From NCBI RefSeq assembly GCF_014805625.2, contig NW_023998431.1:5551542-5615541 (forward strand): DNA of 64,000 nt. Direction: 5' to 3'. This DNA comes from Glossina fuscipes. Lineage: Eukaryota > Arthropoda > Insecta > Diptera > Glossinidae. Below the pieces are notes generated by a model. That model was not told the origin of the DNA, made no database searches, and was given only the letters and a program-made list of their open reading frames with translations. Of this stretch, positions 25,566-36,429 are shown in pieces; position 1 is the first letter of the stretch; every line of letters starts with the position of its first letter. The position numbers and the translations under genes are program-made.

Positions 25566-26792
25566 TACATCATATCATATTGTAGCAAAATGGTTTACTG
25601 GGTCCACGATGTTCTGGAGAATATAAGTCGAGTAAGTAAGTAAGTATTCGACCGATCTTCTATCAAATGAGACCTTTAATTTGATCATTGATCAAAGAAA
25701 GTCGTTAGAAACTTAGTTGCGCTTAGTAGATGTAGTTCAGCAGTAGTTAGATGTCAATTTTGATGGGTTGTTTGCTGTTCACCTCAACGAGGAGCCCATT
25801 CAAATTATAGTAATATATGACTGCGATGGCGATAGGCCATGCTTAGTGCCGATTTGATTGAGAAATGCATCCGCATTAATCAAAAATGTTATGGTTACTT
25901 ACAATAAAAAATTAAGGTTATTTTAAAATGTATATATATATATGTAAAGCAAGAATTAAAATATCTCAAAAATCTTCTCAGCATTCATACGTTAACTGTC
26001 TTACATATTTATTCATTATGTCCTTCACAACTTGTGGTATAAGGGAATATATGTAATATCCAGGACTAGGGATAGACCCATCTTTTATTATACCGATCGA
26101 TTCAGAATCAGTTTCTGAATGTAGAATCTAGAATATTGTGAACTGCATTACTGAAATTTATTGAAAAATTTGGCAAACATAAAATGTAGAATTCTTTAGT
26201 ATGAAATGAATGATAAAAGGACAACAATGAATATTTGCTACGTATCTATAATGCTTTTTGGGCCTTATTGCACATATATACTTATACCGCATATTCTATC
26301 TATATATTTTCGCTTTAGAAATGATTTATACAGTGCGGTGATTTTCTTGCCCATGCAAATAATGGGAATGGCCGAAGAAGTAGTCACATGAATGTTAATT
26401 AACAGCGCTGTAATTATTATTAATAACGGAAACACCAGAAGCTCCCGAGATAACACTATTTTTTTGCATTTGAACAAAATATAGTTATCTCTGTTAAAAC
26501 ATAGTGAAATGTTAAAACGTAATCAAGCTATTGCTTTTGTTGTTGATTATGTTATTATGCATACAAAGAAGTGTGAAAAGAAGAAGTTTCGACCGCACAT
26601 ATGAAAAGTGCGCTATTCAATATGACAAGAAGATATTTATTTATGTAAATGTTCGCATTTATATGTGTGCATATATATCGCTGTAGTATACAGTCCAATA
26701 GTAAAGAATCCACTAATATAACATGACAATAACAAGCTATATGTGTGTACAAAAATATATTTCGCATAAAAGATAACAATAAGAAAAATGTT

Positions 26793-26879
26793 GAGCCGAT
26801 AGCCTGTGTTGCTAGTGCTCAATGGCTTTTTTTAGTCTAAGAATTTATTTCATTAGTCTAAAATTAAAATAATAATAAT
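26793..26879 (+). mobile_element. 5'-truncated I-clade retrotransposon tail
   Basis: The insert is about 87 bp. Its last 40 bp read 'atttcattagtctaaa' followed by a TAA/ATA microsatellite tail. The same 16-mer and TAA tail form the 3' end of the larger I-clade element at about 39648-39690. The insert is bracketed by a 15-bp direct repeat, aataagaaaaatgtt, at 26778-26792 and 26880-26894, as expected of a target-site duplication from target-primed reverse transcription. The exact edge at the TAA tail is ambiguous by a few bases. Confidence 0.8.
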
Positions 26880-26894
26880 AATAAGAAAAATGTT

Positions 26895-27233
26895 TATGTA
26901 CGCATATATGTGTTAATATGTACACATATACATATATGTAAATGCAGATGTAGTAGGTGATGGCAAGACGAATCGTTAACCATGTGCGATTGCTTCCTTC
27001 TTATGCTAAGAGATTTTCAAAGTCGACTTGAGATTCAGCGACGATATTGTGATTTAACACGACGTCAATTTTGTCAAACTATATTTAGGCATTCAAATCT
27101 ATATCCCCCGATCAATTAGGAAAATAGATTACAAACAAAAGCATTAAGCGTTAGATTTAAACTCAAATTTCCTAAATGTGACTTAATACCATTCAATATT
27201 TTGATTAAAAATAATTCAAAAACTTTTATAGTT
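26895..27233. other. Noncoding spacer
   Basis: AT-rich, with a short TATA/CATA-rich start. I see nothing in it. Confidence 0.4.
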
Positions 27234-27636
27234 TCATAATGAAATTATATTTACACTTTGATCACTTATTATTGTTAGTGCAGTCGAAGACTTCTCAGTC
27301 TCAACTAAAGTACCGATCCGTGGCATTCTTGTAATTGCCGCAGTAGCAAGCAATATTGTAAACCCAGAGACGAAGAAATACATAGATGCTCTACCATTTT
27401 GCTCCAAAAAACTTTTCAAAATCAAGATTAAAGGATTCCTAGGGACTTTTTGCGTACGTGCTATCAATAACAGTATTAATGTTTACTATTTACCTTATCA
27501 AGCGGCAACAAGGAAATTCGCCTTTTGAAAGACGAACAATTCTTAATTTGCCGAAGGTGTTTGAAGTATACTGCTTTACTTTTAAGAGCGAAAAAAGCGA
27601 AAGCCTCAAATTGTTATCATCTCCATTAAAGTACAT
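27234..27636 (-). CDS. Candidate two-exon single-pass membrane protein
   Basis: Minus strand. Exon 1 (27636 down to 27494) starts at ATG and ends at donor ATAAG|GTAAAT. The 55-nt intron ends in TCCCTAG, and exon 2 (27438 down to 27234) continues in phase to TGA, for 115 residues. One clear hydrophobic segment (roughly residues 69-85, S-M-Y-F-F-V-S-G-F-T-I-L-L-A-T-A-A) follows a basic stretch and precedes an acidic/Ser-Thr tail. No family is recognised. The start could lie further upstream, since the frame is open for several codons before the ATG. Phase agreement and the membrane-protein pattern support a real gene, but there is no homology evidence. Confidence 0.3.
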
Positions 27637-27841
27637 CTTGTAAGATCTTCTCTGACCCCATCTGTACAATACTTACGGAGATATGGATAGATTCACAATT
27701 TTCTCTAAAAGTAAGTAAGCACCTTTCTAACGTTTTTTGCAAAACTCATCTAAGCGGATTTATTAAAAGTTCGTAAAATTTTGTTTCACATCATAACAGC
27801 AGTCTCTCTTAATCTTTCACACGTGGATGTAGATCTTTTTT

Positions 27842-28160
27842 TTAATTTTCTGCAGTTCTTTTCTTTTCGGCTTGCTTTTCCACTATGCGTTGGCGTCGGG
27901 TTGTCCCTTTGGGTTTGAGCTTGGACTGCGGGGATCGTTTCTCATTTCCACATGTGCTGCAATTGACGTTACGTATGTAGCCATCCTATGAATGGAAGAA
28001 GATTTTGATATATTTTTCAAATCTCTTTTCTGTTCCTGTTCTTACCTCGGCATCTTGCAATTTTTCGAATGGCTCCGAGAATTGAGAGCCAACAAGAAAC
28101 GAATCTATCAGAATCCGGGCCTGATTTTGCCCGACAAGGTGTATATAAACACTCCATGTC
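27842..28160 (-). CDS. Candidate 3' end of an unrecognised gene
   Basis: Minus strand. An acceptor (CTTTTTGACAG) opens an exon 28160-28046 that ends at a perfect donor GAG|GTAAGA. The 60-nt intron ends at ATTCATAG, and the last exon (27985-27842) runs in phase for 47 codons to TAA. The C-terminal part contains C-S-T-C and is strongly basic (P-K-G-T-T-R-R-Q-R-I-V-E-K-Q). The upstream exon or exons and start were not found. A TTTATT (AATAAA on this strand) lies about 80 nt past the stop at 27759-27764. The opposite strand is open across exon 28046-28160, so exon identity is uncertain. Confidence 0.3.
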
Positions 28161-31100
28161 CTGTCAAAAAGACAGTTGTTGATTATGAAGAACAGACACA
28201 CAAATCACTAAAAAAAATCCTGAACATAAAAATTTATCAGCCAATTTGTGCAAAACTTCTCTGTTAGGTTGACACTGAACGAGAGATCACTAGCAACACA
28301 AACTCCAAACAATACAAAAAATTACAGAGAAAAAGAGAGAAAACCAAAAATAAAGAGAGATTTTTATCAGAGCTCAAAATTTTTGTTTGCAAAAATCAAA
28401 TGAATCAAATGAAATCGTAAAAGAAAAATATTTCTTCTACTTTGAATTCACTCACTTTCTTCTCAAAGTATATTATAAAATCACACACTATAAGGCAGAA
28501 TAGCCACGAAATTCAACAAAAAATTAAAATTTTAATTGCCGACACAAAAAATATACGACTATACCGCGCGACAAAGTTGCCAGACTTAAAATATAAAATA
28601 ATTTTCTTTATTGAAAAAAAATGAAAAATAATTTTGCGACTTCACGAGCTGCTTTCCAAATTCAAATAAAACTTGAAAAAAACAAGTTCAATAGTAATGA
28701 CTTTTCTCCTAGAAGCACATATTGTCAGGAAGCAGGCATTGAGTCGAAAAACACAAAGCAGTTGAAAACAACCAGATGTATAGATAGGAAATAGAACAAC
28801 AAAAATAATAAAACAGAAATCAAAAATATACAACAACAAGCCCAAATGTAACAAATGCGTACAAATATGTGTGAAGCTTAGAGGCCAAGTATGTGCGCCT
28901 ATGGAAACAGTGGAAATAAATAGCAGTTGCCGAACGTGATTTACCGCCCATACGCACACATGTGTATAAAGTTAAGAAGCCGGCAAAAGCGAGAATTTTT
29001 CTAATAATACTGCAATGAATACAATAAGTGATGTCGTTTCAAATCGGTTACACAACAGAACCTTCACAAGATGCGTAACACTTGATATCGTTCCGATGAA
29101 AGCGCATCTATAGCATTGGTCTGATGCCGACAATATTTATGTTGTTTCGCACAGCATTGACTTGTTCATTTTGCTGGCAGTCGACGAATGTATACACTTG
29201 GCAGACCTTTTCAGCAACGATTAACATGTAACTCAGTTTGCTTAGCAGTTAATAGAACGTTTAAGTTATACTAATTAGTTCTTCATTCTTGTGGTTTTTC
29301 TTGGCGTAGATATCCTAACAGGGATATTACGAAGGGAAGAATAGCCTTCCGTCCTTGGTTCGTTTTCGACTTTCGAAAATGCAAAGAGAAGTTGACCAGT
29401 TCTTTCCTGTGTAGTTAGTTGCTAACGTAATCGCACACCTTTCCGGAGATATTTGAGTTTCTCGGGGACTGAGAAGTAGGAATACGGTTGGGAGGACGGC
29501 TTTGCTGTGTCGATACACTCCATTGAACATTTCTTCTGCGTAATGACGATTAATCGAAGGCGTTATAGTGCGAACTACCGGAACTACCGGTGTAGCCCAT
29601 TGGTTGTTCACGTTTAACGTTTCTTATCTAATATGCACGCCGTCGGCTGCCATAGAATTATACACTTTCGATGCAAGTGTTTTTGAAAATTAGCATCAAT
29701 GAGCGGGCGGAGTTAATATGCGGCAGATATTTCTCATCAGTGGAATGAAAACCATTGTTATTCAGGATAGCCCACGATAATTAAATATTTATTCTCTCGT
29801 GTGCCCTATGAATGGATACGAACGAAGACGAGCCTCTCCCCACTAAATTTGCCTAATCACTTATATAGCACGGAAAATCGCTTAAGTACGCATTATTTCT
29901 CAAGTTTTAACTCATTTTAATATGTAAGTGCTTTATACATGTAACATATTTACATACAGTGCGTTATCCTATTCTTATTAAGAGTACAATGTTACATTAC
30001 TTTCCTAGTCCTTTGATTGCTCTAACTTATGTTTCAATGATGTGAACGGATAAACGTAATCAATTATATTATTAGCATAATCAATTGAGGCAGACACGAA
30101 TTTACATACATAGTTACGTGCTTGAATGAATTTGTAAAATAACTAAAATGAATTTTAAGATGACATGAAATGTGGCAGGGAACAAAATTAGCTAAGTTAC
30201 CATACAATATATATACAATATATATATGTGAAGAAGGCTAATGAATGTATAAATTAATTATGATCAATAAATTACTGACTTAATTCGAATGCACTTAATG
30301 TGGACATTACGTATGTGATAGGGACGCGATAATGAAGACGTTGTCTTATCTGTTGATATTAACAATATATGAAGAAGGTGTGTTCCCTTTGATTATTATT
30401 GTTAATGCAGATCCTTTTATTTCCATACAATATTTGTTTACTCATTTAATTCACATAGTTATCTCTTTTAACGCGTCAGCACATATACAGATATAATTAT
30501 ATGTAGTAATGCATGTATTCAACGTTATGTTTAAGTGGCCGCAAAAGGAAAAAGAAGAAGAAAAAAAAGATTTTGCGATGCCGTTCTAGTTAACCTTAAA
30601 ATACAGGCAAAATGGCGCAAAACATACAACAAGTGTCCTTAAAGTCAACAAGAAATGCATTTAAAAGGTACTTGACATGTTTTTGTTAGACAATGACAAC
30701 GTTGTTGATGACGACGATGATGATGACACGAGAAAAATGGTCATAGGAATATGAATATTATAAATTTAAGAACACCTTGAATTGAAACTCTGTGATGTGA
30801 ATGTGAATGGATGCATGTGCATAGTAATAGACTACGTGTAGTCGGAATCATTTTTAAAATGACTGAAATGCATTAAAATTTTCATTCTATCAATTTCCGT
30901 TACTACAATATGTATAAAATAACTGATAAGCATTAGTATCAATATCATATCGCAAAAAAATAAAAATTAGATTGCATTCTTGCAATTCATAAACATTATA
31001 ATTGAAACCGAATCATTCAATGCAACTTGCTTTGCTTGCCAAATTATTTTATTATCCCAACAATCATCACTTACTTATTTAAAACTTTATATGTACATTA

Positions 31101-31500
31101 AAGCAACAAGCTTTAGTATGAAAAAGAAACATTTATTTATTGTCTAATGGAAAAATTTAACTATTTAACTCTAGAGGCTGTTTCAAATGAATTGTTACGA
31201 CAGTATATTACATATTCAGTAAGAGCAGTAAGCAGTAAGCAGGTAAGCAGTAAGAGGGTCGTCGAGTAATCATTCTGTATATTTTGAAATGAAGCAAACT
31301 TAATAACCTATATGAGGGATAGGACTTTATTTGGTAACTACAGCATCAAGTATGATACAAGCGTTGTAAATTGCTTATATCATATCAATAAAAAACATTA
31401 TTGGCTTACCCAGGAAATAGATATAATAAGGTTTAGATGTTAATGAATAATTGGCAAACCTAGCAAATAAGAACGTTAGTTATATTCGGCTAGGGCCCAC
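28161..31500. other. Mostly noncoding region
   Basis: One locally GC-richer patch at 29327-29611 is open on the minus strand for 94 codons without a recognised domain. A cluster of AGCAGTAAG-type short repeats lies at 31216-31258, and short CGATGATGA triplet repeats near 30710-30727. Otherwise it is AT-rich sequence without visible features. Confidence 0.45.
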
Positions 31501-31504
31501 CACC

Positions 31505-32000
31505 ATTTATTACACTCTACATCACTTATGGAACAAGTGTACATTAAGTTTGTGCGAATGTATGCAAAACCCAGAAAGACGACAAATAAGTTCATATATT
31601 TTATAAAGTTTGCATGTTAGTTATGTTCAACACATTGGAACACTCGCAATTTTTGAGATATTTTGATAAAATTTGGTACGCCGACATATTTTTGCCCAAG
31701 TACGAATGATTGCTTCCCATATAACACCTTTTCTTCAAAAATAATTACATTAATAATTGTAATGTGTTGTGCAATATTTAATGGTGCTCCACGCTTGTTT
31801 TATACCCTACATCAATAGCGGTATTCAGAGTGTGCGGTCGTACGTAACGCCCAGAACGGTTTAAGGTAGACTGACTTTTTATTACACTAAACCTGTCTTC
31901 CCGTCTGTTGGTCTGCCTAAATATTTTCATGTTCCCAAGGATGAAAATTAAATTAAAAATGGTTCTGATCGATCCATTCTTTCGACCACCCAAAATAAAA
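31505..32000. repeat. Dispersed repeat family 2, two adjacent copies
   Basis: Two successive starts are visible: near 31510 ('acactctacatcacttatgg' and 'gtacattaagtttgtgcg') and near 31800 ('ataccctacatcaatagcgg' then 'acgcccagaacgg'). Each is followed by the AT-rich body seen at 20.76 kb. The open frames on both strands here are by-products. Ends are approximate. Confidence 0.45.
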
Positions 32001-32569
32001 AAAAAAACAATACGTTTGCTAAGTTTAGTGTTAAAAATTCAGTTGATCACCATTGAGCCATGTTACTTCAGTTTAATTAAGCAGCTTAATGTTATCCGTT
32101 TATATCAAGATCTGCGAAGACTTAATCGCAGACAGTAGATAGTCGATATATAATACAAACAAGATTGATCCCAAGTGTCTGCCTTGAGGCAGACCCAACA
32201 AGACTGAAAATTCGAACGATTGAAAGGACTTATAGAGCACTATGAACGAACTATCAAGAACTAAAACCCGGTTCATTTAACAATAATGGGGGAGAACCCG
32301 AAAGAGCAATAATCTACGGTTAATTCTGTCAAAGGTCTGCATAAATGATATCCGTCTGCAATCTACAGGAGAAAGCCTTAAAAATTTGCCTCGTAAGTTC
32401 TAATAGGTTCGTGGCGATCGATCCACGCCATGTAGAAATGCATGTTGATACGGAGGAATGTAGGACTTTGAAATATCGAGTCACGATACGCTCAAACAAT
32501 TTCAGTACTCTATAACACTCAACTTGGGGTCTGTTTTCCTTTTATGGCTTGGGATAAGAAAATTAGAAA

Positions 32570-33365
32570 ACGCAAAAAGTGAAAAAAAAATGATTACTGA
32601 TCATATAACTATTTGTGGGCGGGGCAGAGTTTTTTCTATTCTTGACCATGAATAACAGGATTCTCTATTCTTAGTGATATATAAATAATAGTCGAAAAAA
32701 ACCATCAGTGGGCGTGTCCTTTCATTGATTTCAATACCAATTTTTGTATAAGAACTTGTAATGTTTTTACCAAAGTGGATATTTTAACATTTGTGACCAG
32801 GCGAGTATCGATAGCATAAGTCAGACACACACAGGCACACAAGACTCCAGATGAACAGGCAAGGCTAAGGATTTAGAATTTCATGCTTATCAAGAATATG
32901 TAGGCTGTGCGTAGCTTTTTTCTGGGTGTTGCAAAGATTATGACATTATAATACTATTCGATAGTGGGTGGCTGATAAATAAACTATTTAATCTTAAATT
33001 TCAAAAACCAAAGGAAAACATTTTAAAATTATATTGAATATTTTGGAGAGCTTTTTAGATGTTATTGCAATTGTGATTTTGATAATTAAAAACAAGTTAG
33101 AAGGTTACACACGGCTATGGACGAATTTTATTTATACTCACCGTCCTTTTCTTAAAAGAAATATGAAAAACAACAAAAAAGTAAATCACGATACTTTATA
33201 ATATTGGCTGGACGTGATTGATTTTTTCTATTTTTGTGCACTTGCTGGAAAGTAGACATGAAAATTTTGTTCGCCAGGTCGGCCGTGGTTTATTGCTAAT
33301 GAACAAAAAACCTACATTTTCTACTTTTGAACGAAAAATTTTAAATTTTAACTAGGGTTAGATAT
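32570..33365 (+). repeat. Dispersed repeat family 1, diverged copies
   Basis: The stretch at 32575-32920 matches the middle and end of family 1 by phrase order: 'gtgaccaggcgagt', then a CACACAGGCACAC stretch, then 'atttagaatttcatgctta' as in copy D. A second start at about 33095 ('acaagttagaaggttacac') continues with 'actttataatattggctgg' and 'ttctatttttgtgcac'. Both are strongly diverged and probably represent two insertions. Confidence 0.5.
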
Positions 33366-33402
33366 CCCTTTATTTAAAGTGCAATTTAAAAAAGTTAAGT
33401 AG

Positions 33403-33798
33403 TGTGAGGCAAGTTTCTGCCGTTACGCTGGTGCCGGGGCAAACTCACCGGTCTCTAGATATCCCCCCCACAAGAAAATTTATTTGTTTGGGAAGTTATT
33501 TTATTTTACTTTTTGAATTTACTTACTCACTAATATGTTCTCTTGGCTGAGGAAAACGCAGACAAAACAAAGCTTTCATGTGACGGTGTATTAGATGGTT
33601 GACGGCCCCGGTCAAAAGAAGATAAAAACACAAAGCGGAAATAGTCAGCCCTTAGACTCAGACGACAGTGGAAGTCACTTGTTTCGGATTACCGTCGAGG
33701 TTACTTTTCGAAAACATTATCATAGCCACCCCAAACCCGTCGTCCGTTATGTTTACTTATTACAATAATTCAAATCTTAACACTACCTTAATCTAACA
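33403..33798 (-). mobile_element. LTR of a BEL/Gypsy-type retrotransposon
   Basis: On the minus strand the 396-bp block begins TGTTAG and ends CTCACA, the usual TG...CA bounds of an LTR. It is preceded by a polypurine tract. It contains 'gaccggggccgtcaacca' and 'tattagtgagtaagtaaa' phrases that I associate with R/U5 regions of tephritid LTR elements. The bases outside the two ends do not form a target-site duplication, and internal sequence continues upstream of the polypurine tract. It is therefore the 3' LTR of a truncated copy rather than a clean solo LTR. Superfamily is uncertain. Confidence 0.6.
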
Positions 33799-33809
33799 TT
33801 TCCCCTGCC
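33799..33809 (-). promoter_or_regulatory. Polypurine tract of the LTR element
   Basis: On the minus strand, CGGCAGGGGAA abuts the TG of the LTR. This is the plus-strand primer site of LTR retrotransposons. About 100-200 bp of element-derived internal sequence probably continues to around 33900-34000. Confidence 0.55.
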
Positions 33810-35193
33810 GAGACAAAGGACATGGGAGATCAAAACGAGAGACTACTTTGCCTCCTCACAGTAGTAGTTGTGGTCTCGGAACTTAAAAAAATCGACAATA
33901 TTTTAGCCTACTTATAGGAACGTGTTCCATTATCGATATTTACTTATATTTGTAATCAGTTTAGATCGTTGCCATTGCTATTAAATATTTTACTAGAACA
34001 TTAATGTTTAAGAATTTTAATTAAAAAATATATCAGATCAATATGTAATATATGTTTAAGGAAAAATGGTTCACAATAAATTTATTTATACAAATATAAA
34101 ACTGAAATATTTTATTGAAGGAGCATTCAATTATAAAACTATGCAGATAAATAAATTGAAATAATTGAAGCCATAAAATATGTACATATTGCTCGCCGTT
34201 CTTGTAGTTTGATAAGATAAGCCGTAGATGTACTGATAAAAGTATCTAGGCGGATCATTTATTCGATTGATTTTCAATATCAGCAATTCACTTTTAATTT
34301 TTTTGCCGAGCTTAGAATGTTATAGTCGAACAAAGCCGATCGTTACATACTCAACACCACTTCGCTTATTTAATGCCAAAAAAAACCGAAATGTATACAT
34401 TATTTTTACGCGACTGCATAATTTTCATAAAAAGACTCGTATTGAAGGACACTCAAAACGTCAACCAACGTTTTCCAAAATCAGAAAATTCAATTTACTT
34501 GCCCAAATTCTTGTTATTTTGCATCCGCACAAACTTAATATGACCTTGTAAATTCAATGGCGTATTGTCGCATTCATTAATATAAAAAATCTTTTCAATT
34601 CCGAAAAATTCACCATTTATCAGTGTCAGCAACTTTTATACGCTTACGCAATCTGTACGTTCGTCGCAAAGATTTAGTGTGCAAAACGTTTATGTTGACA
34701 CTAATGTACATATATCAAAATCGCAAGGAGACGCAATACTAGCTTAAAATTTGCACCACACAAATACCTTAACATTAATGCCAATGAATTCGTTATTGTT
34801 GTTATTCGCTTGTTTTTATTACTGGCACATCCATACATAACATGTTATCGTATATCAATAATTTCTGTTTTAAAGTATTTCTTCGTTAGAAGGGTTTGTT
34901 GAGAAATGATTATAATAAATACTTGAAAGCGTGTGTGTGTTTATATATGCTGTAATGATTGCAAGCAGACATATTATAGCGTTTTCAGCATAATTAAAAT
35001 ATATAAACTTATACCACATGAGCAAAATTTTTGCGACACATACCGCTGACGAAACTAGTTATAAAAGAAGTAAGCAATTGGTTCCTTAAGCTAGCCCAGG
35101 CTGCATGCAACAAATAAAATATATCTTCTCATCCATACCTTTCTTTCTTGTAAAATGTTTCTTCACAGGAACATTAATCACTGCATTTCATTT
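33810..35193. other. Noncoding region before the I-clade element
   Basis: The first part may be residual internal LTR-element sequence. An open frame at 34267-34551 is not protein-like. A short block near 34330-34375 (gatcg, acatactcaacacc) looks repeat-derived. Nothing else was seen. Confidence 0.4.
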
Positions 35194-35505
35194 TAAATCA
35201 ATTTTAGAGTAGACATCGACTTGTGTTCTGAGTAGTGCGTGTTTTCTTTTTCGTCTACGATTTTTTAATAGTTTTCGTTGTTTTTGTGTGTTTTACTCGT
35301 GTATTTTCTGTGTTTTTGAAAAAACTGATTATCGCAGATACCATATTTGCTTTTTTTTTCTGTAAATATAATAAAAAATTGAAAAAAAAAAGATAATAGT
35401 AATAATATATTGAAAACAATTATCATTATCCTCAGCAGTTCCCAAACCTTTTCAAGTGAGTGGTTATTTGACAATTTACTAAATAATAGACAACCATAAG
35501 GCATA

Positions 35506-36300
35506 ATGGCCCCGGGGCTGCCAGATAAAAACTCAAATAGATTCCATCTATTAGCGGACGTATCCCCCCAAAGAAAAAGAATTAAAAATTCCGACTTTCC
35601 GGTGTTGCCAACCAGTAGCATCATTCCTATTGACAAAAAATATGTTGTGATTTCTCCAACTGATCCTTCCATAGCAATTTCGCAAATCAGCTCTTTTGCT
35701 ATTAAAAAAGCACTAGATAGTGTTACAACATATATAGACTCCATATCGATTCTACGCGATGAGAATTCACTTGTCCTCGCTGAGAGCCCGCGCGCAACCC
35801 AAAAGCTCATAAAATCGAAATCATTAGCTAATTTATGTGCTATAACCGCTAAACTGCATGACAAACTGAATTCGGTTAAAGGCATGGTTTATGCCCGATG
35901 CTTAAAGCATGTGCCAGAAGAGGAAATTGTTCGCGAAATGGGTAGTCAAGGAGTGAGTGAAGTCTATAAATTCACCAAATTAAATGACGATGGAAAACCC
36001 GTTCCCCTACAGGAAGAATTATTTTGACTTTTGATCGCTATCGGCTACCGCCAAATGTTGATGTAGCTTGGTACAGATGTAAAGTAGGACTCTGCATTCC
36101 AAACCCTATGAGGTATAAACTGCCAACGCCTGGGTCATACGGCAAAAATATGCGCCAGTGCTCCATCTTGTGCTAACTATGGTCTTCCTCTACATGCTGA
36201 AAACTGTACGCGTAGCTTCTACTTAAATTGCAACGATCAACACTCAGGATTAGACAAACAATGCCCACTTTTTATACAAATGCGTGAAATTCTAAAAATC
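35506..36300 (+). pseudogene. gag-like ORF1 of the I-clade element
   Basis: ATG at 35506 opens 173 codons to 36027 with a Pro/Ser-rich N-terminus and a helical middle section (S-S-F-A-I-K-K-A-L-D-S-V and R-A-T-Q-K-L-I-K-S). Frame breaks follow, and Cys/His codons of the nucleic-acid-binding knuckles appear in shifted frames at about 36110-36270 (T-G-K-I-C-A..., H-A-E-N-C-T-R, N-C-N-D-Q-H). The C-terminal part (E-A-R-R-K-Y-R-K-I) continues to about 36380. Function in the family is RNA binding and assembly of the retrotransposition particle. It is broken here. Confidence 0.75.
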
Positions 36301-36429
36301 AAAGCAGAAAATTACTGTAGCATTGGTGAAGCGCGACGCAAGTACCGGAAAATTAATCCATCTGGGACGCAAAGAATTAGCAAAAGCCATACCTACGCTG
36401 TTGTCGCCTCGCAAATCTTTTCATCCTAT

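Larger units (their letters stand above)
19748..26777. other. Long noncoding region
   Basis: There is no supported gene in about 7 kb. It contains a family-2 repeat (20762-21210), a short minus-strand stretch near 22150-22235 whose translation (D-G-I-E-E-L-L-x-K-C-I-E-L-K-G) recalls the end of a mariner-type transposase, a fragment of family-1 terminus near 24400-24425, GAATGA-type simple repeats near 25056-25090, and the gapped poly-A tract. The rest is AT-rich single-copy-looking sequence. Confidence 0.5.

Noticed and set aside
35265..35885. 206-codon minus-strand open frame
   Set aside because: It is antisense to the gag-like ORF and 5' leader of the I-clade element, which has the recognisable protein on the plus strand.
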